Positions 17,954 to 27,086 of a stretch of 64,000 nucleotides of DNA are shown here, in pieces. The stretch spans positions 1 through 64,000 of the forward strand of contig NZ_FOTK01000018.1 in NCBI RefSeq assembly GCF_900114535.1, in the 5' to 3' direction. Each line of letters starts with the position of its first letter. The first letter of the stretch is position 1. The position numbers and the translations under genes were made by a program. Under the pieces are notes generated by a model. The model saw nothing but the letters and a program-made list of their open reading frames with translations, was not told the origin of the DNA and searched no databases. The DNA comes from Methylobacterium pseudosasicola. GTDB lineage: Bacteria; Pseudomonadota; Alphaproteobacteria; Rhizobiales; Beijerinckiaceae.

Positions 17954-18315
17954 GGACGGCCCCGTTCACCATGGCGGGGTATTCCGCTCGGAGAATACAG
18001 GCGGCATCGTCCTGATCCACCAGTCGAACGCGCGCTGCGGTGGATGGCAGCCGCTGGCCTGAACGAGAGTTCGGATCGAGGCCACGCCCCGCCGGAGCTA
18101 GTCCAGGCGATGCGCGACCCGCCGACCGATGCCGAGAGCGCGCCCCAACGTGTTGCACCGGTTCGTGGAGGATGCGCTGTCCTACCTGTTCAATCCGAAC
18201 AGCGACACCCTGGAATGCGTGATGACGACGAGCCCGACGTCGTGACAACGCGGCGACGACGCTTCGCGTGAAATGCTACGATCGAAACAGCCGATCGCTG
18301 CACGGGACACGGGCG
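17954..18315. other. Gap with a possible decayed coding segment
   Basis: Most of this stretch shows no gene. A GTG-started frame at 18150-18245 encodes 31 residues with natural composition (HRFVEDALSYLFNPNSDTLE), while the protein-like sequence just upstream (PELVQAMRDPPTDAESA) lies in another frame. Together they look like a small gene broken by a frameshift, but I cannot name the parent family. Confidence 0.3.
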
Positions 18316-18576
18316 ATGCCTGACCTCCATTGGGAAAAGGGGCCGGTGCATTGCACCGACCTCGTGGACGCGTCCGGCAAAGTCTTTGGCTATGTCGGGC
18401 CGTGTTCCACCGGCATGCGCGGGTACGTCATCCAATCCGGATCCGAATGGCCGCCTCGGCCCGCGGCCTTCACCAACCACGCTGATGCAGAAGCGGCGTG
18501 CAGCTGGGTCGAAGCTGAGGTCGCCAAGCGATCGTTCCGGCCGATCCGCGTTACGGAAGGGCCGCCGGATACGTGA
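18316..18576 (+). CDS. Uncharacterised small protein, 86 aa
   Basis: The chosen start is MPDLHWEKGPVHCTDLVDAS; an ATG 48 bases upstream is in frame but its sequence looks less like protein. The product is soluble, with an FGYVGPCSTGMRGYVI segment and a C-terminal helix (HADAEAACSWVEAEVAKRS). No motif I recognise. It stands alone, between the decayed segment and tRNA-Glu. Confidence 0.5.
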   Translation: MPDLHWEKGPVHCTDLVDASGKVFGYVGPCSTGMRGYVIQSGSEWPPRPAAFTNHADAEAACSWVEAEVAKRSFRPIRVTEGPPDT

Positions 18577-18755
18577 GTGTCACGACGCCCCCGCGCGGCC
18601 GTTGCCCTGCGCCCGCGGATAGCAGTGACCCCGGCGCGGGCCTCGCAGATAGCACGTGGAAACGTCACGCCACGCGGCAGCGTGGTCCCACCGCGAACGC
18701 AGCTCGGTTGCCACTTTCGCTAGGTCGTTCACAAATTTGATGAACTTTGCGCCGG

Positions 18756-18831
18756 TGGCGCTCCCAAGGGGAATCGAACCCCTGTTTTCGCCGTGAGAGG
18801 GCGACGTCCTAGACCGCTAGACGATGGGAGC
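18756..18831 (-). tRNA. tRNA-Glu (CUC)
   Basis: On the minus strand: acceptor GCTCCCA pairs with TGGGAGC, the anticodon loop CTCTCAC gives CUC, the T-loop is GGTTCGATTCC, and the 3' CCA is encoded (18756-18758). The D-arm GTCTAGCGGTCTAGGAC is typical of tRNA-Glu. Confidence 0.92.
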
Positions 18832-18935
18832 TTTCCGGCGGCGCCCGAGTGCTATAGCCACGCCCCGCCGAGGGAGCAAGGGCCTTCTCGACAGATTCCG
18901 TATCGATCGGTGCGGATGGGGCGCGGAGAGGGATC

Positions 18936-19919
18936 GTGGTGGACGCAATCGACGAGGAACGGGTCGGGATCGTCGTGGAGGGGGGGATCCGGCTCGATCG
19001 GGCGCTGGTCGCCCTGTTCCCGGATCTGTCCCGGGCGCGGCTGCAGGATCTGGTGCGCAACGGGCGGGTGAGCCGGGACGGCATCCCCGTGCGCGATCCG
19101 TCCGCGAAGGTCGCGGCCGGCGCCGAGATCGTCCTGGAGGTGCCCCCGCCGGCGGATGCGGAACCGGCGGCCGAGGCGGTGGACCTGGCGATCGCCTATG
19201 AGGATGACGACCTGATCGTGATCGACAAACCGGCGGGCCTGGTGGTGCATCCGGCGCCGGGCCACGAGAGCGGGACCTTGGTCAACGCGCTGATTGGCCA
19301 TTGCGGCGCGAGCCTGTCCGGGATCGGCGGCGTGCGCCGGCCCGGGATCGTCCACCGGCTCGACAAGGATACGAGCGGCCTGATCGTCGTCGCGAAGAAC
19401 GACGCGGCCCATCAGGGGCTGACGGCGCAGTTCGCCGATCACGGCCGCACCGGGCCGCTGGAGCGAGCCTATGCGGCCCTGGTCTGGGGCGTACCGCATC
19501 CGCGCACAGGGACGATCCAGGCGAGCCTGGCCCGCTCGCGCCACAACCGGGAGAAGATCGCCGTCGTCTCCGAGGACGCCGGGCGTCACGCCGTGACGCA
19601 TTACGCCGTCGCCGAAACCTATCCGGAAGTCGCCCTCGTGCGATGCCGCCTGGAGACCGGGCGGACGCACCAGATCCGGGTGCATCTCGCCCATCGCGGC
19701 CATCCGCTCCTGGGCGACCCGGTCTACGGCGGTGCGTTCCGGACCAAGGCGGCGCGGCTGTCTCCGGAGGCACGCGACGCGCTCGCGGCCCTCGGACGGC
19801 AGGCCCTGCACGCGGAACTGCTGGGCTTCAGCCATCCCCGCACCGGAGAGACGCTTCGGTTCGAGAGCCCGATCCCGCCCGACATCGCCGCGCTCGTCGA
19901 GGCCCTCGCGAAAGCTTGA
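18936..19919 (+). CDS. rluD: 23S rRNA pseudouridine synthase, RluD/RluA family
   Basis: The N-terminal third is an S4 RNA-binding domain (RLDRALVALFPDLSRARLQD, LVRNGRVSRDG). The catalytic domain has IVIDKPAGLVVHPAPGH and the signature GIVHRLDKDTSGL, with catalytic Asp143. A C-terminal ETGRTHQIRVHLAHRGHPLL block completes the family pattern. RluD makes pseudouridines in helix 69 of 23S rRNA during ribosome assembly. The length (327 aa) is normal. In many Rhizobiales this gene sits directly upstream of rpoH, as here, which supports the RluD rather than the RluC assignment. Confidence 0.9.
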   Translation: MVDAIDEERVGIVVEGGIRLDRALVALFPDLSRARLQDLVRNGRVSRDGIPVRDPSAKVAAGAEIVLEVPPPADAEPAAEAVDLAIAYEDDDLIVIDKPAGLVVHPAPGHESGTLVNALIGHCGASLSGIGGVRRPGIVHRLDKDTSGLIVVAKNDAAHQGLTAQFADHGRTGPLERAYAALVWGVPHPRTGTIQASLARSRHNREKIAVVSEDAGRHAVTHYAVAETYPEVALVRCRLETGRTHQIRVHLAHRGHPLLGDPVYGGAFRTKAARLSPEARDALAALGRQALHAELLGFSHPRTGETLRFESPIPPDIAALVEALAKA

Positions 19920-20192
19920 ACCAAGGGAACGCGCTCAAAGACTGTGATAAGAAACCGAGTCGATGCCGCGTGCGAAAGATCACGCCGGACCGCGTCACAT
20001 CGTGACATGGTACGACCATTCGGCCGGTCGCGCGTTGATGCCGACGTGGGAGTTACCAACCGCGACCGGTCCATCCGGGTTACCCAATAAGAGATGGGTG
20101 GCCGGGAGGGTCGGCTCAAGAGCGGCCCGAGTGGACGGCACTGTTGCCCGTCGCGTCCGCCCGTCAGGGGGACAAGAGTCCAGGAGAATGCC

Positions 20193-21086
20193 ATGGCCGG
20201 TACGCTGCCCGTGCTCGCCAATGAAGGTGGCCTGTCGCGCTACCTCGACGAGATCCGCAAGTTCCCGATGCTGGAGCCGACGGAAGAATTCACGCTGGCC
20301 AAGAGCTGGCGGGATGCCGGCGACCGTGAGGCCGCGCATCGGCTCGTGACCTCGCACCTGCGCCTCGTGGCCAAGATCGCCATGGGCTATCGCGGCTATG
20401 GCCTGCCGATCGGCGAGGTCGTGTCCGAGGGCAATGTCGGCCTGATGCAGGCGGTCAAGCGCTTCGATCCGGACAAAGGCTTCCGGCTCGCGACCTACGC
20501 GATGTGGTGGATCAAGGCGGCGATCCAGGAATACATCCTGCGCTCGTGGTCGCTCGTGAAGATGGGCACCACCGCAAACCAGAAGAAGCTGTTCTTCAAC
20601 CTGCGCAAGGCCAAGGGCAAGATCTCGGCGCTGGACGAGGGCGATCTGCGCCCTGATCAAGTCAAACAGATCGCCACCCGCCTCGGGGTGCCCGAGCAGG
20701 ACGTGATCGACATGAACCGGCGCCTGTCCGGCGACACGTCGCTCAACGCGCCCCTGCGCGAGGAGGGCGAGGGCGAGTGGCAGGATTGGCTGGTGGATAA
20801 TGCTCCGAGCCAGGAGACCGTGCTGGCCCGCGAGCAGGAGGGGCAGAACCGCCTCTCGGCCCTGCGCGACGCGCTGGGCGTGCTCAACCCGCGCGAGCGG
20901 CGCATCTTCGAGGCGCGGCGGCTCGCCGAGGATCCGATCACGCTGGAGGACCTGTCCGGCGAGTTCGGTGTCTCCCGCGAGCGCGTCCGGCAGATCGAGG
21001 TTCGCGCCTTCGAGAAGGTACAGGAAGCGGTCAAGCGCAACATCGCCAACCGCGAGCTGCCCCGCACCGGCATCGAGGCGCACTGA
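20193..21086 (+). CDS. rpoH: RNA polymerase sigma-32 factor
   Basis: A 297-residue group 3 sigma factor. I chose the MAGTLPVLANEGGLSRYLDE start, with CAGGAGAATGCC upstream. Region 2 has AHRLVTSHLRLVAKIAMGYR, VSEGNVGLMQAVKRFDPDKG and FRLATYAMWWIKAAIQEYIL. The RpoH box region follows (SLVKMGTTANQKKLFFNLRK). Region 4 has ITLEDLSGEFGVSRERVRQI. It directs heat-shock transcription. The 270 bp upstream are gene-free and probably hold its own promoter and mRNA control. Many Rhizobiales carry a second rpoH elsewhere. Confidence 0.95.
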   Translation: MAGTLPVLANEGGLSRYLDEIRKFPMLEPTEEFTLAKSWRDAGDREAAHRLVTSHLRLVAKIAMGYRGYGLPIGEVVSEGNVGLMQAVKRFDPDKGFRLATYAMWWIKAAIQEYILRSWSLVKMGTTANQKKLFFNLRKAKGKISALDEGDLRPDQVKQIATRLGVPEQDVIDMNRRLSGDTSLNAPLREEGEGEWQDWLVDNAPSQETVLAREQEGQNRLSALRDALGVLNPRERRIFEARRLAEDPITLEDLSGEFGVSRERVRQIEVRAFEKVQEAVKRNIANRELPRTGIEAH

Positions 21087-21092
21087 TTGGAC

Positions 21093-21130
21093 AAGCCGGC
21101 GCGCGCGACCGCGCGCCGGCTTGCTGTTTT
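21093..21130 (+). terminator. Intrinsic terminator of rpoH
   Basis: AAGCCGGCGCGCG and CGCGCGCCGGCTT form a 13-bp GC-rich stem with a tiny loop, followed by GCTGTTTT. It lies 6 bp after the rpoH stop and touches the stop of the convergent gene at 21129. Confidence 0.8.
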
Positions 21131-22535
21131 ACTGCCAGGCGTCGAAGGCGCTCTGCATCACCTGTGAGCCGGCGCTGCCCTTCTCGAAGGTGAGCACGGC
21201 GCGCTTGCCCGAGGTGTAGCGCAGGGCGATGTCGAACCAGTTGCGGTGGAGCAGCAGGTCGGTGTTGCGATCGACGTCGTTCTGCAGCGACGACAGGCCA
21301 ATCAGGAACAGGTTGTCCCGGACGCGGACCGGCAGGCCGGAGACCGGCGAGCCGCGGCCGTTCTCGTCATCCTTGGCCTGGAGCAGGCCGACATCCTGCA
21401 CCGTGCGCGCGCCCTCGCCCGTCTGGCTGAAGGCCAAGCTCACCGTGTGCGAGGCCGGCAGCGTGGCGTCGAGGTTCCGCTGGATGGTCAACACCAGGCT
21501 CAGCCCGGCATCCGGGATCGTCACGGTGGCGACGACGGCGTTCTGGAGCGGCTGACCCTGCTCGCCATTCACGGTGTCGAGCCGCCACGTCACCCGACCG
21601 TTGGTCTTGGTCGGCTGCGCGTTGTCGGCGCCCGTGCCTTCCTCGATCAGCTCGGCCCGCTGGGCGACGGACAGGTTCGGCTGGGCCGGCGACGGAGCGG
21701 GCCGCGCCGGTGCGCCATTGTCCTGGCGCGCCGCAGCCCGCGGGGCGGGCGCCGCCTCGCCGCCGACCCGATCGCCGAACTTGGTCTCGGTGTCGGTCTG
21801 CTGCGAATCCGCCGTCTCGGTGCCGCTCGACGGCAGGTTCTGGGGCCGGTCGCGCAACATGAAGGCCGCCACGGCGATCAACCCGATCACCACCGCCAGC
21901 ACGCCGCCCACGAAGGCGTTCCGCAGGATGTGCGAGCGTCCGGACCGGGGCGGAACCACCTCGATCCGCGGGCGCTGACGGCCGTTGACGGCATCGCCCG
22001 AGGCAGCGGCGAGGTCCGGATCCTCAGGCGATGCCGCCGGCTCCGGATCGGGCTGCGGCTCTTCGGGCGCGGCCGACGGGCCCGGCCCGGATCGCGGCGA
22101 CGAGATCGCGATCGGGGCTTCGCGCGGCTCCGGCTCCGGCTCAGCCTTGGGAATGACGCGCGCGAAGGGCGGTATGGCGGCCGGGAGGATCGGTTCCGGC
22201 GCCTTCACCGGCTCCGGCTCGGGAACGGCAAGTTCCGGCGGCGACGGCTCCGGGATCTGCGAGGCCGCGGCGGGCGGCGGGCTCGGATCCGGCACGATGA
22301 CGGCATCGTTGGCCGGTGCCGGCAGGCCGCCGTGATCGACTTCCAGCCGCTCGATCGCGGTGTCGAGCGCCCGGCGCTCGAGATCGATATCGGCTTCCGA
22401 CAGGGGCGGATCCAGGGAGCGGAGCTGGCTGATCAGGGCGTTTCGCGCACGGTCATAGACCGCCTTGCGCAAGGCGGGCGATCGGTCAGGCAGCGCATCG
22501 AGGGCGCGTGCCAGAAGCGGGTAGTAATCGGCCAT
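21129..22535 (-). CDS. Membrane-anchored Pro-rich protein of unknown function, 468 aa
   Basis: Three parts are visible. Residues 1-70 form a helical cytoplasmic domain (MADYYPLLARALDALPDRSP, KAVYDRARNALISQLRSLDP). A Pro/Glu-rich linker runs to about residue 200. One membrane helix (AFVGGVLAVVIGLIAVAAFM, near 203-225) leads to a periplasmic C-terminal domain of about 170 residues (VTWRLDTVNGEQGQPLQNAV, LSSLQNDVDRNTDLLLHRNW). The same domain plan is familiar from Bradyrhizobiaceae and Methylobacteriaceae conserved hypotheticals. It is convergent with rpoH and same-strand with purA. Function unknown. Confidence 0.75.
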   Translation of the reverse strand: MADYYPLLARALDALPDRSPALRKAVYDRARNALISQLRSLDPPLSEADIDLERRALDTAIERLEVDHGGLPAPANDAVIVPDPSPPPAAASQIPEPSPPELAVPEPEPVKAPEPILPAAIPPFARVIPKAEPEPEPREAPIAISSPRSGPGPSAAPEEPQPDPEPAASPEDPDLAAASGDAVNGRQRPRIEVVPPRSGRSHILRNAFVGGVLAVVIGLIAVAAFMLRDRPQNLPSSGTETADSQQTDTETKFGDRVGGEAAPAPRAAARQDNGAPARPAPSPAQPNLSVAQRAELIEEGTGADNAQPTKTNGRVTWRLDTVNGEQGQPLQNAVVATVTIPDAGLSLVLTIQRNLDATLPASHTVSLAFSQTGEGARTVQDVGLLQAKDDENGRGSPVSGLPVRVRDNLFLIGLSSLQNDVDRNTDLLLHRNWFDIALRYTSGKRAVLTFEKGSAGSQVMQSAFDAWQ

Positions 22536-22821
22536 GCTGCCCTGGTCCGCCCCTTCGGCCGCCGTCCGGCGAGGCCGGTCGAGGGCCGAGGACCGATGGC
22601 CGCCCCCGCCCCCGATGGTCGGTCACGGCTGTCGGCCGGTGATGTTGTGTGCCCGACGCGCGGATCGGCATCCGCGCGCCGGTTCCTCCAATCGGGTGCG
22701 GGGCGGCCGGTCACAGGGACCGCCGCCCCGCCATAAGCTGGTTCTAAATCAAGCGGACGCGGGCTGGATACAGGCTGAACAGCAGAAAAGATGCGTCATC
22801 AACGGGATAGGGCGCGGAGCC

Positions 22822-24114
22822 TCAATCCTCGAAGGGGTTGTGCATCAGGATCGTGTCGTCGCGCTCCGGAGATGTCGACAGCAGCGCCACCGGCGCCCCG
22901 ATCAGCTCCTCGATCCGGCGTACATACTTGATCGCCTGCGCCGGCAGATCCGCCCAGGAGCGGGCGCCCGCGGTGGTCTCGGACCAGCCCGGGATGGTCT
23001 CGTAGACCGGCTCGACCCGGGCCTGGGCCGCCTGGCTCGCCGGCAGATGATCGATCGTCTGCCCGTCCAGCTTGTAGGCGGTGCAGACGCGGATCTCCTC
23101 GAACCCGTCGAGGATGTCGAGCTTGGTCAGGGCGATGCCGTGGATACCGGAGGTCCGCACGGTCTGGCGCACCAGGACCGCGTCGAACCAGCCGCAGCGG
23201 CGCTTGCGGCCGGTGTTGACGCCGAACTCGCGCCCGCGGGCGCCGATGGTCTCGCCGATCTCGTCGTGAAGCTCGGTGGGGAACGGCCCCTCGCCGACCC
23301 GCGTGGTGTAGGCCTTGGCGATGCCGAGCACGTAGCCGATCGCCCCCGGGCCGAGGCCGGAGCCCGTCGCCGCCTGGGCGGCCACGATGTTCGAGGAGGT
23401 GACGAACGGGTAGGTGCCGTGATCGACGTCGAGCAGCGCACCCTGCGCGCCCTCGAACAGGATGCGCTTGCCGGCCCGACGCTGGTCGTCGAGAAGCGAC
23501 CACACCGTGTCGGCGAAGGGCAGGATTTTGGGGGCGATCGCAGTGAGCTCGGCGAGCAGCGCTTCGGCATTCACCTCCTCGATGCCGAGGCCGCGCCGGA
23601 GCGCGTTGTGATGGGTCAACACCCGCTCGATCTTGGCGGGCAGCGCGTCGATATCGGCGAGGTCGACCACCCGGATGGCGCGGCGGCCGACCTTGTCCTC
23701 GTAGGCCGGGCCGATGCCGCGCTTGGTGGTGCCGATCTTGAGGCCCGCATTAGCGGTCTCGCGGAAATGATCCAATTCGCGGTGAAGCGGCAGGATCAGC
23801 GTGGCGTTGTCGGCGATGCGAAGAGATTTCGGCGAGACTTCGACGCCCTGCGCCTTGATCCGCTCGATCTCGTCGACGAGGTGCCACGGATCGACCACGA
23901 CGCCGTTGCCGATCACGGAGAGCTTGCCGCCGCGCACGACACCCGAGGGCAGCAGCGCGAGCTTGTAGGTCACCCCGTCGATGACCAGCGTGTGGCCGGC
24001 ATTGTGGCCGCCCTGGAAACGGACGACGATGTCGGCCTGCTCGGAGAGCCAGTCGACGATCTTGCCCTTGCCTTCGTCGCCCCATTGGGCGCCTACAACG
24101 ACGACGTTGGCCAT
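22822..24114 (-). CDS. purA: Adenylosuccinate synthetase
   Basis: A 430-residue protein of normal length, starting [20 protein letters not shown] with the GTP-binding loop [19 protein letters not shown], the [16 protein letters not shown] substrate loop and KLDILDGF near the C-terminus complete the family pattern. It joins IMP and aspartate with GTP hydrolysis, the first committed step to AMP. An in-frame ATG 45 bases upstream exists, but the [10 protein letters not shown] start is universal. purB, which acts next in the pathway, lies 3 kb away on the same strand, separated by three other genes. Confidence 0.96.
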   Translation of the reverse strand: MANVVVVGAQWGDEGKGKIVDWLSEQADIVVRFQGGHNAGHTLVIDGVTYKLALLPSGVVRGGKLSVIGNGVVVDPWHLVDEIERIKAQGVEVSPKSLRIADNATLILPLHRELDHFRETANAGLKIGTTKRGIGPAYEDKVGRRAIRVVDLADIDALPAKIERVLTHHNALRRGLGIEEVNAEALLAELTAIAPKILPFADTVWSLLDDQRRAGKRILFEGAQGALLDVDHGTYPFVTSSNIVAAQAATGSGLGPGAIGYVLGIAKAYTTRVGEGPFPTELHDEIGETIGARGREFGVNTGRKRRCGWFDAVLVRQTVRTSGIHGIALTKLDILDGFEEIRVCTAYKLDGQTIDHLPASQAAQARVEPVYETIPGWSETTAGARSWADLPAQAIKYVRRIEELIGAPVALLSTSPERDDTILMHNPFED

Positions 24115-24256
24115 GCCTGCCTGCTTACCCGCGACGGAAACCGGGACGGAGCAACCCACGGGCGCGGGCTGCGTACGTCGTGTGCCGTTTCCGCGATCCG
24201 GGCGGCGAAATCAAGCAAGGCGGCCGCATGGCGGCTCGCGCGATCGCGGGATCCGG

Positions 24257-24589
24257 TTATTTCGCCTCGGTTCCGGGATTCCGGCCGGGCAGTTCCTGCG
24301 GCTTGATCACCGGCATCGCGCCGGTCTCGTCGGGCTTCACGACGGTGCCCGTCGTTCCGGTATCCGAAGGCTTGATCACGCCGTCGTTCTTCTGGAGCTT
24401 GTCGCTCAGCGACTGGTCCTTGGGCGGCGCGTCGGCGCTCGGACGGACGCGGTCCGGCGGCGTCTGGGTCGATGGCGGCAGGGCCGGATCGGTATCGCGG
24501 CCTTTCAGCGGCGCGTCCGGGTTCTGGGCGTAGGCGGGGACCGCGAACAGGGCCGCCGCGACCGCGGCGAGCAGGATTCTTTTCGACAA
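24257..24589 (-). CDS. Small exported protein, 110 aa
   Basis: A signal peptide (SKRILLAAVAAALFAVPAYA, then Q) is obvious. The preferred start is a TTG with GGGGAG seven bases upstream; an ATG 39 bases further upstream would add MLSEHVFQEGRPV, which is unusual before a signal peptide. The mature part is Pro/Asp/Thr rich and probably disordered, with a Gly/Thr segment (SDTGTTGTVVKPDETGAMPV). It is periplasmic or secreted. A perfect palindrome lies just upstream of the start. Confidence 0.6.
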   Translation of the reverse strand: MSKRILLAAVAAALFAVPAYAQNPDAPLKGRDTDPALPPSTQTPPDRVRPSADAPPKDQSLSDKLQKNDGVIKPSDTGTTGTVVKPDETGAMPVIKPQELPGRNPGTEAK

Positions 24590-24606
24590 GACTGGTCTCC
24601 CCTCTT

Positions 24607-24620
24607 GGAACACGTGTTCC
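24607..24620. promoter_or_regulatory. Perfect 14-bp palindrome GGAACACGTGTTCC
   Basis: This perfect palindrome lies 17 bp upstream of the proposed start of the exported protein at 24589. Its symmetry and position fit an operator for a dimeric regulator, though no regulator is known to me for it. It could also be chance. Confidence 0.35.
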
Positions 24621-24676
24621 GAGAGCAACAGCCTTATGCCGGATCCGTTCCTGTCCGCGGCGCGGCGGGGCCCGCC

Positions 24677-25528
24677 TCAACCCTGCCGAGCGGCCTCGAT
24701 GTAGAGTTCGCGCAGGCGCCGGGTCAGCGGACCGGGACGCCCTTCGCCGATCGACCGGCCGTCGATCTCGACCACCGGCATCACGAAGGCCGAGGCGCTG
24801 GTGTAGAACGCTTCCTGGGCCTCGTAGGCCTCGGCCACCGGGATCAGCCGCTCCTCGACGCGCAGGTCTGCCTCGGCGGCGAGCTTGAGCACGGAGGCCC
24901 GGGTGATGCCGGGCAGAAGCGCGGTCGAGAGCGGCCGCGTGACGAGCACGCGGTCCCGGCTCACGATAAATGCGGTGGAGGACGAGCCCTCGGTTACGGC
25001 CCCGTCCTCGACCATCCAGGCCTCGGCGACGCCGGCCTCGGCGGCCTGCTGCTTCGCGAGCACTTGCGCCAGCAGCGCCACCGACTTGATGTCCCGGCGC
25101 TTCCAGCGCAGGTCCTCGACGGTGATCACCCGGGCGCCGGATTCCGCGAGCGGGTTGGCCAGCACGGTCTTGGCCTGGGTGAACATCACCACGGTCGGCT
25201 CGGTCCCGGCCTTCGGGAAGGCGAAGTCGCGTTCGGCCACCCCGCGGGTCACCTGCATGTAGACCAGACCCTCGGCGACGCCGTTGCGCGCGACGAGCTC
25301 GGTCTGCAGCTTCTCCCATCCGGCCGCGTCGTGCGGGTTGCGGATGCCGATCTCGCCGAGCGAGCGATCCAGGCGGGCGAGATGCGCGGCGTTGTCGACG
25401 AGCTTGCCGTCGATGATCGCCGAGACCTCGTAGATCCCGTCCGCGAACAGGAAGCCGCGGTCCATGATCGGCACGCGCGCCTCTTCGAAGGGGAGGAATG
25501 CGCCGTTGAGGTAGACGATGCGGGACAT
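24677..25528 (-). CDS. dat: D-amino-acid transaminase (class IV aminotransferase)
   Basis: A 283-residue PLP enzyme starting MSRIVYLNGAFLPFEEARVP, with IMDRGFLFADGIYEVSAIID typical of the D-amino-acid branch of class IV aminotransferases. The PLP-binding Lys sits in WKRRDIKSVALLAQVLAKQQ, and the SSSTAFIV and RPLSTALLPGITRASVL blocks follow. It exchanges amino groups between D-amino acids and 2-oxo acids, often supplying D-glutamate or D-alanine for peptidoglycan. The start ATG is preceded by a GAGAGGAAA ribosome-binding site. A branched-chain enzyme is less likely given the length and motifs. Confidence 0.88.
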   Translation of the reverse strand: MSRIVYLNGAFLPFEEARVPIMDRGFLFADGIYEVSAIIDGKLVDNAAHLARLDRSLGEIGIRNPHDAAGWEKLQTELVARNGVAEGLVYMQVTRGVAERDFAFPKAGTEPTVVMFTQAKTVLANPLAESGARVITVEDLRWKRRDIKSVALLAQVLAKQQAAEAGVAEAWMVEDGAVTEGSSSTAFIVSRDRVLVTRPLSTALLPGITRASVLKLAAEADLRVEERLIPVAEAYEAQEAFYTSASAFVMPVVEIDGRSIGEGRPGPLTRRLRELYIEAARQG

Positions 25529-25721
25529 GCGGGTTTCCTCTCGGGCCGGCGTATCACTCGACCATAATGCGGACAGACGGGTCCGGACTTCCGGCGGCTT
25601 CAAGCTCTCGCACATGCGAGCACGGGGAGAAAAGCCTTGAAGCATCGGCCGGCCGCCAGCCGCAAGCCGATTTCCTGCCGCCCTGGCCCACGGCCGCGCA
25701 TTACTCGGGAAGCGCCCGGCT

Positions 25722-26972
25722 TCATGCCGGTGCCAATAGCCGCCCCGCCGGGGCCCGGACATCGTCCTCCGCCTGACGCAGACGCGCCTCGGCCTCGGCC
25801 ACGTAGTCCCGGGTGAACGGCACCACATCCTTGCGGCGGACGAGCTGGATCTGAAAGACCACCGCGTCCTCGTGCCGGAACGCGGCCTCGGCGCTGGCGA
25901 GATACCAGTCCCACATCCGGCAGAACCGCTCGTCGTAGAGTGCGGCGGCCTCGTCCCGGTGGGCGAGGAAGCGGGCGCGCCAGTCACGCAGGGTCTCGGC
26001 GTAATGCAGCTGCAACACCTCGATATCGGCGAGGATCAGCCCCGACCGCTCGATCGCCGGCATCATCTCCGACAGGGTAGGCAGGTGGCCGCCCGGGAAG
26101 ATGTAGCGGGTGATCCACGGGTTGGTCGGTGCCGGCTCGCCGGTCCGGCCAATTGTGTGGAGCAGCATCACGCCGTCATCCGTGAGGCGGTCACGGACAA
26201 TGCGGAAGAAGGTGTCGTAATCCGCCGGCCCGACATGCTCGAACATGCCGACCGAGACGATGCGGTCGAAGCAACCGCGGGCGAGACGGTAATCTTCCAG
26301 GGCGAACCGGACCCGGGAAGCCAGGCCCCGCTCCGCCGCCCGCGTCTGCGCGACCCGGTGCTGCTCGGTCGAGAGCGTGATGCCCCGCACGGCCGCGCAG
26401 CCCGCCACATCCGCGAGATAGAGGCTGAGGGCTCCCCAACCGCAGCCGATGTCGAGCACCCGGTGGCCCGGCCCGGCCATGAGTTTGGCAGCGATGTGGC
26501 GCATCTTTGCAGCCTGCGCCTCCTCCAGGCTCATCCCCGGCGCAGCGTAGTAGGCGCAGGAATAGACCCAGTTGGCGTCGAGGAAGAGGTCGTAATGGCG
26601 CGCGACGTTGCGCCGGGACCGGCTGGGAGTGTTGCGACCGATGATCCGGCGGGCGAGCCGACGCAGGGCCGCGAGAACCCGAATGCGCCGCAACGGCGGC
26701 GCCCCGTGATTCCGTGCGACCAGCACGGTCATCAGGTCCGGCAGGCTGCCGGCTTCGACGAGGAGGCGTCCGTCCGTGAACAGCTCGCCGAACTTCAGTT
26801 CGGGATCGAGCAACAGGTCCCGTTCCGCCGCCCAGTCCAGGAACCGGACCGTCACGGCGGGACCGTCTCCGTCCCCGGCGCGAAAGCGGTGGCCGTCGGC
26901 GGTGACGACCGTCAGGGTGCCGCTCAAGCCGCTGACGGAAAATGTCCTCTCCAGCAGGCGATCGAGAAGCAC
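25722..26972 (-). CDS. Cyclopropane-fatty-acyl-phospholipid synthase-like methyltransferase
   Basis: The GTG start (LLDRLLERTFSVSGLSGTLT follows) has GAGG at suitable spacing; the frame is open to 27038 but that extension looks non-native. The N-terminal domain (KFGELFTDGRLLVEAGSLPD) and a class I methyltransferase core (HRVLDIGCGWGALSLYLADV) match CFA synthases. ITLSTEQHRVAQTRAAERGL and RIVSVGMFEHVGPADYDTFF add SAM- and bicarbonate-site features. These enzymes add a methylene group from SAM to unsaturated phospholipid acyl chains, changing membrane properties under stress. The assignment to a CFA-family paralogue is firm; exact product is not. Confidence 0.87.
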   Translation of the reverse strand: MLLDRLLERTFSVSGLSGTLTVVTADGHRFRAGDGDGPAVTVRFLDWAAERDLLLDPELKFGELFTDGRLLVEAGSLPDLMTVLVARNHGAPPLRRIRVLAALRRLARRIIGRNTPSRSRRNVARHYDLFLDANWVYSCAYYAAPGMSLEEAQAAKMRHIAAKLMAGPGHRVLDIGCGWGALSLYLADVAGCAAVRGITLSTEQHRVAQTRAAERGLASRVRFALEDYRLARGCFDRIVSVGMFEHVGPADYDTFFRIVRDRLTDDGVMLLHTIGRTGEPAPTNPWITRYIFPGGHLPTLSEMMPAIERSGLILADIEVLQLHYAETLRDWRARFLAHRDEAAALYDERFCRMWDWYLASAEAAFRHEDAVVFQIQLVRRKDVVPFTRDYVAEAEARLRQAEDDVRAPAGRLLAPA

Positions 26973-27086
26973 GCCGCACCTCGCCGACGCAAGATCATCT
27001 TCGGCAACCGAGGATGATCCGCGCCGGGCGGCCGTCAAGAGAGCAAAAGCGGCTTCTGCCCCAAGATGCCCTGCGATCTTTGCAGG

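Noticed and set aside
25529-25721. A small gene between the transaminase and the methyltransferase
   Set aside because: The short frames here are Ser/Arg/Ala-rich without a ribosome-binding site; treated as non-coding.
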